Origin: Haloterrigena turkmenica DSM 5511
GTDB lineage: Archaea > Halobacteriota > Halobacteria > Halobacteriales > Natrialbaceae
Direction: 5' to 3'
NCBI RefSeq assembly: GCF_000025325.1
Contig: NC_013743.1
Location: forward strand, 2,604,001 to 2,668,000
Length of the DNA: 64,000 nucleotides
Positions 53,474 through 62,600 of this stretch are shown piece after piece. Below the pieces are notes generated by a model. The model was not told the DNA's origin and searched no databases. It worked only from the letters and a program-made list of their open reading frames with translations. Each line of letters begins with the position of its first letter. Positions within the stretch are counted from its first letter, which is position 1. The translations under genes were made by a program, and so were the position numbers.

Positions 53474-54436
53474 TTAGCCGTGGATTCCCATCGCTTCGAT
53501 CTGTTCCTGGTACCGGTTCCGGATGGTCACTTCCGTGACCTGCGCGACGTCGGCGACCTCTCGCTGGGTCTTCTTCTCGTTGCAGAGCAGCGAGGCGGCG
53601 TAGATCGCGGCGGCGGCGTAGCCGGTGGGCGACTTGCCCGAGAGGAGTCCTTCCTCGGCCGTCTTCTCGATGATTTCGTTGGCCTTGGTCTGGACTTCCT
53701 CGGAGAGTTCGAGTTCGGAACAGAAGCGGGGGACGTACTTTTTCGGGTCGACGGGGCGCATCTCGAGACCGAGTTCCTGCGAGATGTACCGATACGTGCG
53801 ACCGATCTCTTTGCGTTCGACGCGAGAGACTTCCGAGATTTCCTCAAGGGAGCGCGGGATGCCTTCCTTCCGACAGGCGGCGTACAGTGCGGAGGTGGCC
53901 ACGCCTTCAATCGAGCGGCCACGGATGAGGTCTTCTTTCAGTGCACGGCGATAGATGACTGAGGCGACCTCGCGGACGGACCGAGGGACCCCGAGCGCGG
54001 AGGCCATTCGGTCAATCTCGCTCAACGCGAACTGCAGATTCCGCTCCCCGGCGTCTTTGGTACGGATGCGTTCCTGCCACTTGCGCAGTCGGTGCATCTG
54101 ACTGCGTTTCTTCGAGGAGATGGAGCGACCGTAGGCGTCTTTGTCCTTCCAGTCGATGGTCGTCGTCAGCCCCTTGTCGTGCATCGTCTGGGTCGTCGGC
54201 GCGCCGACGCGGGACTTCTCCTGTCGCTCCTGATGATTGAACGCCCGCCACTCCGGGCCGGGATCAATTTTTTCTTCCTCCACGACGAGCCCACAGTCTT
54301 CACAGATGAGCTCACCCCGGTCGGAGTCCTTTACGAGATTGTCCGATTCACACTCGGGGCAAGCGCGTACCCCTTCCTGATCCTCGGTCTCGTCCGTCTC
54401 ACGCGTTCGCTCCCGCTGGCGGGTGGACCGTGTCAT
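53474..54436 (-). CDS. tfb: Transcription initiation factor IIB (TFB)
   Basis: This 320-aa factor recruits RNA polymerase to TBP-bound promoters. The zinc ribbon uses C26, C29, C45 and C48 (CPEC...CEDC). The B-finger/linker includes [11 protein letters not shown] and [13 protein letters not shown]. Two cyclin folds follow, about 125-215 and 222-315, with the BRE-reading helix near the end ([22 protein letters not shown]). Haloarchaea have many TFB paralogues, so it is not possible to say which one this is. It diverges from rnhA with a shared 162-bp region. Confidence 0.96.
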   Translation of the reverse strand: MTRSTRQRERTRETDETEDQEGVRACPECESDNLVKDSDRGELICEDCGLVVEEEKIDPGPEWRAFNHQERQEKSRVGAPTTQTMHDKGLTTTIDWKDKDAYGRSISSKKRSQMHRLRKWQERIRTKDAGERNLQFALSEIDRMASALGVPRSVREVASVIYRRALKEDLIRGRSIEGVATSALYAACRKEGIPRSLEEISEVSRVERKEIGRTYRYISQELGLEMRPVDPKKYVPRFCSELELSEEVQTKANEIIEKTAEEGLLSGKSPTGYAAAAIYAASLLCNEKKTQREVADVAQVTEVTIRNRYQEQIEAMGIHG

Positions 54437-54463
54437 CGCACTTTTATAGTAGTATCACCATCG

Positions 54464-54473
54464 CATATAAATC
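54464..54473 (-). promoter_or_regulatory. TATA box for tfb
   Basis: Minus-strand ATTTATATGC lies 28-37 bp ahead of the tfb ATG in a clearly A/T-rich patch. Confidence 0.55.
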
Positions 54474-54566
54474 CTTGGTCGGCGTTTTTCGCCACTGAGG
54501 AATATCGGCCGATATCGAGGTTTACAGCGCTTCAGGAGCAGGGTTTACGATTTGATACCGGAAAGA

Positions 54567-54573
54567 CTTTATC
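54567..54573 (+). promoter_or_regulatory. TATA-like element for rnhA
   Basis: CTTTATC, preceded by GGAAAGA as a possible BRE, lies 26-32 bp ahead of ATG 54599; this supports that start over any upstream codon. Confidence 0.5.
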
Positions 54574-54598
54574 CGATTCCGGCGGACATCGGCAACGA

Positions 54599-55192
54599 AT
54601 GCCGGTCATCGAGTGCGACGTCGAGACGGCTCGAGCACGACTCGAGGAAGCAGGGGTGTCGGTCGAGTCCGGAAACACGGATCACGAGCGTTGGCGGGTG
54701 AGCCGCGGCTCTGCGACGGCCGTCGCCTACGACGACAAGGTCGTCATCCAGGGATCGAACCCGCAGGACCTCGAGGCGCTGTTGCGCGAGAGCGGCGGTC
54801 GCGCGCACGTCTACTTCGACGGCGGCTCGCGCGGGAACCCCGGCCCGGCCGCGATCGGTTGGGTGATCGTCACCGGCGACGGGATCGTCGCCGAAGACGG
54901 CGAGACGATCGGCACGGCGACCAACAATCAGGCCGAGTACGAGGCGCTGATCGCGGGCCTCAAGGCCGCCCGCGACTACGGCTACGACGAGGTCCACATC
55001 CGCGGCGACTCCGAACTGATCGTCAAACAGGTCCGCGGCGAGTACGACACCAACAATCCCGAACTCCGGGAGAAGCGCGTCACCGTCCACGAACTGCTCG
55101 GGGCGTTCGACGAGTGGACCCTCGAGTACGTCCCCCGCGAGGTCAACGAGCGCGCGGACGGCCTCGTGAACGAGGCCCTCGACGCCGCCTGA
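54599..55192 (+). CDS. rnhA: Ribonuclease HI
   Basis: This 197-aa protein cuts RNA in RNA-DNA hybrids. The RNase H core starts near residue 68. Catalytic residues are in YFDGGSRGNPGPAAIGWV (Asp74), NNQAEYEALIAGLKAA (Glu), RGDSELIVKQVRGEY (Asp) and REVNERADGLVNEAL (last Asp). The N-terminal 65 residues are a small extra domain (MPVIECDVETARARLEEAG) typical of haloarchaeal enzymes. ATG 54599 was chosen by the TATA distance; longer in-frame starts run antisense to tfb. The next gene follows by 66 bp. Confidence 0.93.
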   Translation: MPVIECDVETARARLEEAGVSVESGNTDHERWRVSRGSATAVAYDDKVVIQGSNPQDLEALLRESGGRAHVYFDGGSRGNPGPAAIGWVIVTGDGIVAEDGETIGTATNNQAEYEALIAGLKAARDYGYDEVHIRGDSELIVKQVRGEYDTNNPELREKRVTVHELLGAFDEWTLEYVPREVNERADGLVNEALDAA

Positions 55193-55258
55193 TCCGGATC
55201 GCCCGTCGGCCGACGCGGACCGGCAAGGGAAAAAGTCCTCGAGTCCGTACGGATCGGT

Positions 55259-55897
55259 ATGACTGACTCGAACGAATCGCTCGCCGAAACCGGCCCCGAC
55301 TCCGACGACGGAAACGACGACCTCGAGACCACGGAACTCCCCGCGGACGTCGTCGACGAGGTCGAGCGGCTCACGCGGATCGCGCGCGAGACGCCCGACG
55401 AGAACGAGGCCGAAGCGCGCAGAGAGCGGCGCGCGACGCTCCTCTCCGAGTACGACTTCACCGCGCGGGTTCGCGACGACGACGGCACCGACGTGCTTGT
55501 CCTCCATCCCGCGGAATGGCACGACACCGAGCAGGGCGTCATCCGGACCGATCGGATCGCCGACCTCTCGCGCGCGATCGAGATTCCCCTCGAGGGGACG
55601 GGCGATCCGGACGACTGGAACGACGTCGCGGCGCACAACCGAGCGCTCGTCGAGCGCGTCCGTGAGGACCACGGCGACGTCCACGGCGACAACGCCGCGG
55701 CGCTCGCCGATTTCGCGAGCAATCACTACGCGAAGCGGATCGAGGAGCTCACGGACGCGGAGCTCCGGGAGTTCCGTACCGAGTACTTCGTGAGAAACGC
55801 GTGGCCGTCCGCCGAACAGCGGGAGGCGATCGCGGAATCGATCGAGCTGATCTCCGAGACGGCCGATCGCTCGGTCCCCGATCGTCGGGGCCGATAA
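55259..55897 (+). CDS. RNase HI operon protein, haloarchaeal
   Basis: This 212-aa acidic alpha-helical protein is regularly found after rnhA in haloarchaea, as I recall from annotations, and is named for that. Notable segments: DVVDEVERLTRIARETPDENEAEARRERRATLL, a compact LHPAEWHDTEQGVIRTDRI block, and HYAKRIEELTDAELREFRTEYFVRNAWPSAEQREA. No catalytic motif was recognised. It starts 66 bp after the rnhA stop on the same strand, consistent with co-transcription and perhaps a role in hybrid processing. Confidence 0.75.
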   Translation: MTDSNESLAETGPDSDDGNDDLETTELPADVVDEVERLTRIARETPDENEAEARRERRATLLSEYDFTARVRDDDGTDVLVLHPAEWHDTEQGVIRTDRIADLSRAIEIPLEGTGDPDDWNDVAAHNRALVERVREDHGDVHGDNAAALADFASNHYAKRIEELTDAELREFRTEYFVRNAWPSAEQREAIAESIELISETADRSVPDRRGR

Positions 55898-55936
55898 CCG
55901 CAATGAGCGGTTCTGGTGGAATCGCAGCCGTGGTCG

Positions 55937-56296
55937 TTAGTAGCTGTTCTCGACGATGTCGCGGATCTCGTCGGCGCGCTCGTCGTCGGTGACGATCTTC
56001 GAGAGCGACCACTGGATGCCGTCGAGGACGGCGTCGTAGCCGTCGTCGGTCAGCGAGTACTGGTTGGTTCGCTTGTCGAGTTCGCTCTTCTCGACCAGCC
56101 CGAGGTCGACGAGTTCGTCGAGGTTCGGGTAGAGACGCCCGTGGTTGACCTCCGTCCCGTAGTAGTCCTCAAGTTCGCGCTTGATCGCCAGGCCGTACAT
56201 CGGCTCTTTGGCCAGGATCGTGAGGATGTTGGTCTGGAACGCGGTGAGTTCGCGTGCAATACTCTGTTCGCCGGTGATTGATTGTGCCTCTGACAT
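55937..56296 (-). CDS. PadR family transcriptional regulator
   Basis: This 119-aa winged-helix regulator shows the PadR pattern: ELTAFQTNILTILAKEPMYGLAIKRELEDYYGTEVNHGRLYPNLDEL and LVEKSELDKRTNQYSLTDDGYD, followed by a C-terminal dimer helix. There is no ligand-specific motif. A TATA element sits 23-30 bp upstream of the ATG. The gene is divergent from ppa with a 204-bp gap, so it may control itself and possibly ppa. Confidence 0.9.
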   Translation of the reverse strand: MSEAQSITGEQSIARELTAFQTNILTILAKEPMYGLAIKRELEDYYGTEVNHGRLYPNLDELVDLGLVEKSELDKRTNQYSLTDDGYDAVLDGIQWSLSKIVTDDERADEIRDIVENSY

Positions 56297-56318
56297 ACTT
56301 GTGCAAATGTCACCAGAC

Positions 56319-56326
56319 TATTTAAG
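56319..56326 (-). promoter_or_regulatory. TATA box for padR-like gene
   Basis: Minus-strand CTTAAATA lies 23-30 bp ahead of the ATG at 56296, surrounded by A/T-rich sequence. Confidence 0.55.
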
Positions 56327-56468
56327 ACTTGTCAACTAATCCCTCGTATACGCGATCGGCGACGAGCCGATCGGCTCTGCGACCGCCGGACACTGGTGGG
56401 TCTTGTCCGGATCTCATGTCGTGTATCTGGCAACCGTCGTCTATAATGTGACACTCGATTACGAAAGT

Positions 56469-56477
56469 ACTTTTTGA
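56469..56477 (+). promoter_or_regulatory. TATA-like element for ppa
   Basis: ACTTTTTGA preceded by CGAAAGT (BRE-like) lies 24-32 bp ahead of ATG 56501. Confidence 0.5.
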
Positions 56478-56500
56478 TCCACCGATGGAGTCTCCGGTAC

Positions 56501-57031
56501 ATGGTCAACCTCTGGGAAGACCTCGAGACCGGACCGAATCCGCCAGAAGAGATCTACGCCGTCGTGGAGTGTCTCAAGGGCGAGCGAAACAAGTACGAGT
56601 ACGAGAAGGACATCCCGGGCGTCGTCTTAGACCGCGTGCTCCACAGCAACGTCCACTATCCGAGCGACTACGGCTTCATCCCGCAGTCGTACTACGACGA
56701 CGAGGACCCCTTCGACGTGCTCGTCCTCGTCGAGGACCAGACGTTCCCCGGCTGTGTCATCGAAGCCCGTCCCGTCGCGCTGATGAAGATGGACGACGAC
56801 GGCGAGCAGGACGACAAGGTCATCGCGGTTCCGAGCGAAGACCCGCGCTACGACCACATCGAAGATCTCGACGACATCCCCCAGCAGCAACTCGACGAGA
56901 TCGACGAGTTCTTCGCGACCTACAAGAACTTAGAGGAGGGCAAGGAAGTCGAGACGCAGGGCTGGGAGGACAAGCAGGCCGCCTACGACGCGATCGAACA
57001 CGCACAGGAGCTCTACGAGGAGAACTTCTAG
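56501..57031 (+). CDS. ppa: Inorganic pyrophosphatase, soluble family I
   Basis: This 176-aa enzyme hydrolyses pyrophosphate with Mg2+. NKYEYEKDIPGVVLDRVLHSNVHYPSDYGFIPQSYYDDEDPFDVLVL spans 27-73 in pieces and carries the active-site Glu, Lys and Asp residues (DEDPFDVLVL is the PPase signature). KVIAVPSEDPRYDHIED and the C-terminal EVETQGWEDKQAA are conserved. ATG 56501 begins MVNLWEDLETGP; an earlier in-frame codon is less likely given the TATA position. Monocistronic. Confidence 0.96.
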   Translation: MVNLWEDLETGPNPPEEIYAVVECLKGERNKYEYEKDIPGVVLDRVLHSNVHYPSDYGFIPQSYYDDEDPFDVLVLVEDQTFPGCVIEARPVALMKMDDDGEQDDKVIAVPSEDPRYDHIEDLDDIPQQQLDEIDEFFATYKNLEEGKEVETQGWEDKQAAYDAIEHAQELYEENF

Positions 57032-57067
57032 ACCTCCGTTCCCGCGGCTCGCCACACCGCTACGCCG

Positions 57068-57074
57068 TTTTTTT
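57068..57074 (+). terminator. T-run after ppa
   Basis: Seven consecutive Ts, in a CCG-T7-CG context, 37 bp after the ppa stop. Archaeal RNA polymerase terminates at short T-runs, so this is a credible end for the ppa transcript. Confidence 0.5.
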
Positions 57075-57203
57075 CGCCACGTCCGTCGATGCGTTCGCTC
57101 CGTCAGTCGTCACTGAATACGCGCGAGTTATGTTCGTCCGCGCGACTCATGCATTATGAGCATGGGTAATTTTATCCCCCTCGCAGTGGTACGTCTATTC
57201 GTC

Positions 57204-57335
57204 ATGGCAGCCACCAACCCGTCCGCACGAACGCCCGACGACGACGCCGACGTCCCCGAGTCCGGCGTCGGTATGGCCCATCTGACGGTCGTTCCCGAAA
57301 ACTTCGATCCGACCGAGGGCGACGAGGACGAGTAA
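57204..57335 (+). CDS. 43-aa acidic small protein
   Basis: The frame codes for 43 residues: a Pro/Asp-rich start (MAATNPSARTPDDDADVPES), then a compact GVGMAHLTVVPENFDPTEG and an acidic end DEDE. A TATA-like TTTTATC lies 28-34 bp ahead of ATG 57204, giving an independent leaderless promoter. It is isolated, 172 bp after ppa and 199 bp before the next gene. The MAHLTVVPENFDP core has regular beta/turn composition, not noise. The function is unknown. Confidence 0.6.
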   Translation: MAATNPSARTPDDDADVPESGVGMAHLTVVPENFDPTEGDEDE

Positions 57336-57534
57336 GTTCACTGCGCCCGTCGCGGTCCTCGAGTCAGTCGTTCGAGCGGTCATCGCATCGCTGTCCGGGC
57401 TCGGCCGCCGTTTCCGGTTTCGGTTGCCACCCCACGCCGGCACCGTTCGAGCCTCCACGTGAATCAATGTCAGATCTTCTCAATACAGTGTCTCGAAACG
57501 AAGGTTCTTGTATGCGGTCGAACTACGCACGTCC

Positions 57535-58878
57535 ATGGGTCTGTTCGATCGACTGCGGGGCGACGACACCCCCCGTGTCGCATTTATTGGGGTCGATGGC
57601 GTGCCGTATAGTCTCCTCTCGGAGAACGAAGAACTGTTCCCGAACTTCGCCGCGATCGCCGAAGAGGGTACGGCCGGCGAGATCTCGAGCATCGTTCCGC
57701 CCGAGTCCAGCGCCTGCTGGCCGTCGCTGACGACCGGGGTCAACCCCGGCGAGACCGGCGTCTACGGCTTTCAGGACCGCGAGGTCGGAACCTACGACAC
57801 GTACGTTCCGATGGGCCGGGAGGTCCAGGCCGACCGCGTCTGGGACCGCGTCCAGGAGGACGGCCGCAAGGCGACGGTGCTGAACGTTCCCGTCACTTTC
57901 CCGCCCCAGCGCAACGTCCAGCGGATGGTCTCCGGGTTCCTCTCGCCGGGGCTGGAGAAGGCGGCCTACCCCGACGACGTTCGCGACTACCTCGAGACGC
58001 TGGACTACCGGATCGACGTCAATCCGAAACTCGGCCATCAGGAGGACAAATCGGAGTTCATCGAGGACGCCCACGCCACCGTCGACGCGCGCTTTGAGGC
58101 GTTCAAACACTACATCGAGGAGGACGACTGGGACCTCTTCTTCGGCGTCTTCATGACGACCGACCGGGTCAACCACTTCCTCTTTAAGGACTACGAGCGC
58201 GACGGCGAGTACAAGGACGAGTTCATCGAGTTCTACCAGAAGGTCGATCAGTACATCGGCCGCCTGCGGGACGCGCTCCCGGAGGACGTCACCATGATCG
58301 TCGCCTCCGACCACGGCTTTACGAGTCTCGACTACGAGGTTCACTTCAACGAGTGGCTCCGAGAGGAGGGCTGGCTCTCCTTCGGGACCGACGACCCCGA
58401 GGAACTCGGCGACATCGCCGACGACACTAAGGCCTACTCGTTCATCCCGGGTCGGTTCTACATCAACCTCGAGGGCCGGGAACCGCGCGGCTCCGTCCCC
58501 GAGGACGAGTACGACGAGGTTCGCGACCAGCTCAAGGCCGATCTCGAGGCCCTCGAAGGGCCCGACGGCAACAAGGTCGTCGAGCGCGTCGTCGAGAAGG
58601 AAGAAGCCTTCCGCGGCGACCACGACGACATCGCGCCCGATCTGGTCGCGATCCCGAACAAGGGCTTCGACCTCAAGTCCGGCTTCAAGGCCGATTCGGA
58701 CATCTTCACGACCGGGCCACGAAACGGCATGCACAGCTTCGACAACACGTCGCTGTACATCGACACTCCCGAAGCCACGATCGGTGACGCCGACCTCTTC
58801 GACATCACGCCGACCATCCTCGACCTGCTCGAGGTCGAGTACAGCCGCGGCGAGTTCGACGGCGCGAGCCTGCTCTAG
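57535..58878 (+). CDS. Alkaline phosphatase superfamily (nucleotide pyrophosphatase/phosphodiesterase type)
   Basis: This is a 447-aa enzyme. The metal-binding Asp is in RVAFIGVDGVPYSLL near 14-28. The nucleophile Ser/Thr is in PPESSACWPSLTTGVNPGETGVYGF near 57-81. The second metal site is MTTDRVNHFL and MIVASDHGFTSLD near 255-267. The final His is in GPRNGMHSFDNTSL near 404. The family cleaves phosphodiesters, phosphates or sulfates; the substrate is unknown. No signal peptide, so it is cytoplasmic. ATG 57535 is preferred over an ATG 27 nt upstream by fit to the MGLFDRLRGDDTPRV start. Confidence 0.85.
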   Translation: MGLFDRLRGDDTPRVAFIGVDGVPYSLLSENEELFPNFAAIAEEGTAGEISSIVPPESSACWPSLTTGVNPGETGVYGFQDREVGTYDTYVPMGREVQADRVWDRVQEDGRKATVLNVPVTFPPQRNVQRMVSGFLSPGLEKAAYPDDVRDYLETLDYRIDVNPKLGHQEDKSEFIEDAHATVDARFEAFKHYIEEDDWDLFFGVFMTTDRVNHFLFKDYERDGEYKDEFIEFYQKVDQYIGRLRDALPEDVTMIVASDHGFTSLDYEVHFNEWLREEGWLSFGTDDPEELGDIADDTKAYSFIPGRFYINLEGREPRGSVPEDEYDEVRDQLKADLEALEGPDGNKVVERVVEKEEAFRGDHDDIAPDLVAIPNKGFDLKSGFKADSDIFTTGPRNGMHSFDNTSLYIDTPEATIGDADLFDITPTILDLLEVEYSRGEFDGASLL

Positions 58879-58959
58879 GCCCGCGGCGTCGCTCTCGAGT
58901 CCGTCCGCGTCCCGAACCCAATTCGAGCCCGTTTTCCGCCCGGCAACGAACCGGCGGGT

Positions 58960-59373
58960 ATGGAAGAGATCATCCGCGCTCGAGGCCACGAGAACGTCTC
59001 CGCCGAGCACGCGAGCACGTTCGAGGTAACGACTGACGACTATCTCACTCCCGCCGGGGACTGCATCCTCGCCGTCGAGGCCGACCGTGCGCCCGCCGAC
59101 TTCGATCCCGAGTTCGTCGAGGCCTGTCGGGACCGCGAGGCGACGATCGCGTTCACGATCGAAGCAGGCGGTTATACGGAGACCGTCGAGGGACGGGGGG
59201 ATCCCGACCTCGAGTTCACTAACGAGCGCAGCGCGGTCGGTCGGACGAGCGACTACGTCGACGACCGGACGATCATGAACGGCGCCGAGTTCGCGGCCGA
59301 GGGATTCGACCGCGACCTCGTCGACGCGCTGGCCGACGGCGCCGAGGCGACGGTGACGATCAGCGTCGAGTGA
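58960..59373 (+). CDS. DUF371 family protein
   Basis: This is a 137-aa archaeal conserved protein. RARGHENVSAEHASTFEVTTDDYLTPAGDCILAVEADRAP at 6-45 is the DUF371 signature, followed by FTIEAGGYTETVEGRGDPDLEF and ERSAVGRTSDYVDDRTIMNGA. The function is not established. It is close to and in the same direction as the phosphatase gene (81 bp). Confidence 0.85.
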   Translation: MEEIIRARGHENVSAEHASTFEVTTDDYLTPAGDCILAVEADRAPADFDPEFVEACRDREATIAFTIEAGGYTETVEGRGDPDLEFTNERSAVGRTSDYVDDRTIMNGAEFAAEGFDRDLVDALADGAEATVTISVE

Positions 59374-59604
59374 CCGGACCGGGAGGTGACCCCCGGCGGA
59401 GCCGGAACGCTCTCTCGTCAGAACTACCAGTCGCGTACGACGAGTGGTCGGAGCGATCGCGTTTTCGACTCTCCTCGTGCTGTCGTATCTGTCGCTCGTC
59501 CAGCCGCTCGTTCTCGCCCACGAATCGGCATACACACGTATCGACGGGACTGACAGAAAGCGTCGGAAAGATGGGTATCTCCGCGGGGGAGAGTCTTCCT
59601 TCGA

Positions 59605-62600
59605 TCACGCAGCGGGGAGCGTGAACGAGAAGGTCGACCCCTCGCTGGGTTCGGAGTCGACCCAGATGTCGCCGCCGTGGCGCTCGACGATCCGCTGGCA
59701 GAGCGCCAGTCCGAGTCCCGTGCCGTCGTACTCGTCGCGACTGTGAAGCCGATCGAAGACGGTGAATATCCGGTCTTGATCGCCCGGTTCGATGCCGATC
59801 CCGTCATCGCGGACCGAAATCACGTACTTCTGCCGCCGTGGTTCCGCATCTATGTGGATCCGCGGCGGCTCGTCGCCGCTGTACGTGAGCGCGTTGTCCA
59901 GCAGGTTCTGGAGGAGTTGGCGGAGTTGGCTCTCGTCGCCCTCCACGCGAGGGAGTTCGGCCGTCGTGATCTCGGCGTCGGTCTCCTCGATTTCGATCTG
60001 GAGATCCGTGAGCACCTCGTCCAGAACCGTGTCCAATTCGACCGGTTCGAACGGATCGCCCCGCGTTTCGACCCGCGAGTACGCGAGCAGGCCGTCGATC
60101 ATCTCGCGCATGCGGTCGGCCCCGTCGACGGCGAACTCGAGGAACTCTTCGCCGTCCTCGTCGAAGGCGTCGCCGTACCGACTTTCGAGCAGCTGGAGGT
60201 AGCTCGTCACCATCCGAAGCGGTTCCTGTAAGTCGTGGGAGGCGGCGTACGCGAAGTGTTCGAGGCGCTCGTTCGACTGCTGGAGCCGGTCGACCGTCTC
60301 CTCTAGCTCCCGCTCGTACTGCTGGCGCTCGAGTTCGTAGCCGATGCACTGCCCCAGGAGATCGAGGAACGACCGCTCGGTCTCGGTGAACTCCTCTCGC
60401 GGCACGGTATCAGTGAAGCAGACGGTGCCGTAGACGTCGTCGTCGACGATCACCTGCGTCCCGGCGTAACACCGGAGGTCGAACTCGTGGTAGAGCGCGT
60501 CGCCGTCCCAGCCGGCCGCTCCGGCGTCGGCGACGCTGATCGAGTCACCGGTGTCGACGACCCGACGGGAGTAGTTGTCCGTCAGCGGCGGCGTGAGCGT
60601 TCCCTCGTCGAGATCGGGGTGAGAACCGTGCATGTGTTCGATCTCGAACGCGTTCGTGCGTTCGCGGGTCAGCATTCCCACGGGGAGGTTGAGTCGGTCA
60701 CAGCCCACCTTGAGCAGGCGGTCGATCTTCTCGTCGGCGGCGAGATCCACATTGGCGGTGATGTCGTACAGTTCCCGCTGCGATTCGTTGTGCTCGCGGC
60801 GCTCGATCTCGTAGCTCACCCACTGCCCCATCAACTCGATGAACGAACGCTCGGCCGCCGAGAACGGGTTATCACGCGGATCGGTGCTCCCGAACCACAG
60901 CGTGCCGTACGGCGTCGAGCCGCTCGTGACCTTCGTCCCGAGATAACTCGTCATCCCGAACTCTCGGTAGATCGTATCCTCGGTCCAGTGGGTACCCCGT
61001 ACGTCGGCCATTTCGACGGGGTCCTCCTCGGAGATGGTTCGACGGCAGAAACAATTGCTATCGGGATCGGTCCACAACTCCTCGTCGGGGTCGAGGCCGA
61101 GACCGACGCCCTTCTCGAGTCGGAACGCGCCGTCCCACGACGGCAGGTGGTTCAGGCCGCCCATCTCGAGGCCGAATCGGTCGCGACCCAACTCGAGCAG
61201 CCGTTCGAGTTTCTCGTCGAACGAGAGGTCGGGATCGGCGGTGATCTCGTAGAGGTCTCGCTGGTATCGCTCGTGTTTCTTGCGCTGTTCGATATTCCGT
61301 ACGCTCGCGAGAACGAGTTCACGTCCGTCCAGTGTGATTGACGAGGCTGCGATTTCTGCCGAAATATCGTGACCGTTTTTGCGACGACAGTGGAGATCCT
61401 CGGTCCATGCAGATCCGGTCTCGCGGACCTCATCGAGGAACGCGCGGAACTGCTCCAGTTCGTCGGGATGCAGGTCTGATGGGGCGATCGACGACAGTTC
61501 ATCGCGCGTATACCCGGTCATCTCGCAGGCGGCCGAGTTCGCGTCAACGTATGCGTCCGTTTCGGGGTCGATGACGAAGATGCCGTCGTCGCTCTGCTCG
61601 AACACCGTCTCGAAGCGATCCTTCGTCTGTCGGAGTTCCGCCTCGCGCTCCTTGCGCTCGGTGATGTCGACGAGAGTGACGACTGCACGACGCACCTCGC
61701 CGGCCTCGTCTCGGACCGGCATCCCGTGATTGAGGACCGTCCGCCGCTCCCCGTCAAATCCTTCGATCTCGATCTCGTCCGGATCGACCACCTCCTCGCC
61801 TCGGAGCGCTCGGGCGAGCGCCCACTCATCGGGATCGACTGGTTCACCCGTGTCCGCCCACCACCCGTCGTACGCCTCGTACTCGGCGACCGAGTCGGAT
61901 TCGGCGACTTCACCGCCCCAGATCTCTTCGGCGGCCTCATTCCACTCGACGATCTGCCCGTCGCCTTCGGCGACGAATACGGCGACCGGGAGCACATCGA
62001 TGAGCGCCTGGAGTTGGTTTTTGCTCTCTTGAAGCGCCTGCTGGCGTTCCTTTTGCTCGGTGATATCGCGCGTCAGCGCCACGTGAACGGTCGTCCCGTC
62101 GGGGCGCTGGAGCGACTCCGCGTGCGATTCCATCTGTCGACGCGTACCCTCCAGTCCGATGATATCGAACTCTAGCGTCCCGCGTTCGCCCCGACAGATC
62201 CGCTCGTTGAACTCGCGGAACCGCTCGCGGTCCTCGGGGGCGATCAGGTCGTAGACGCACTCGCCGACGACATCCGACGCGGCGTCTGCTTCCACCATGT
62301 CGAGTCCGGCGGGGTTCATCTGAAGCAGGGTCCCGTCGGGAGCGACGGTCTTGATGCATTCGGGCGTGGTTTCGATGAGCGCGTTCAGATGCTCCGTTCG
62401 CTCGCGCAGCTCCCGCTCGCGCTGTTGGCGCTCGAGTTCGTATTTCACCCACTGCCCCATCAGTCGATGGAACGTGCGCTCCTCCTCGGAGATCGAGGCG
62501 TCGCGGGATTCCTCGGTGACGAAAAAGAACGTTCGATCGTGGTCACCATCGACGGGGATACGGGTACCGAGATAGGTGCGTACGTCGAACTCGGCGAAAC

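Noticed and set aside
57523-59535. 670-codon minus-strand frame opposite the phosphatase and DUF371 genes
   Set aside because: It spans two convincing plus-strand genes and their gap, with no motif; it is a shadow frame.
59444-59746. 100-codon frame starting with a hydrophobic stretch after DUF371
   Set aside because: The hydrophobic start is suggestive, but the rest runs antisense into the kinase HATPase domain, no TATA element precedes it and the composition after residue 30 is random.
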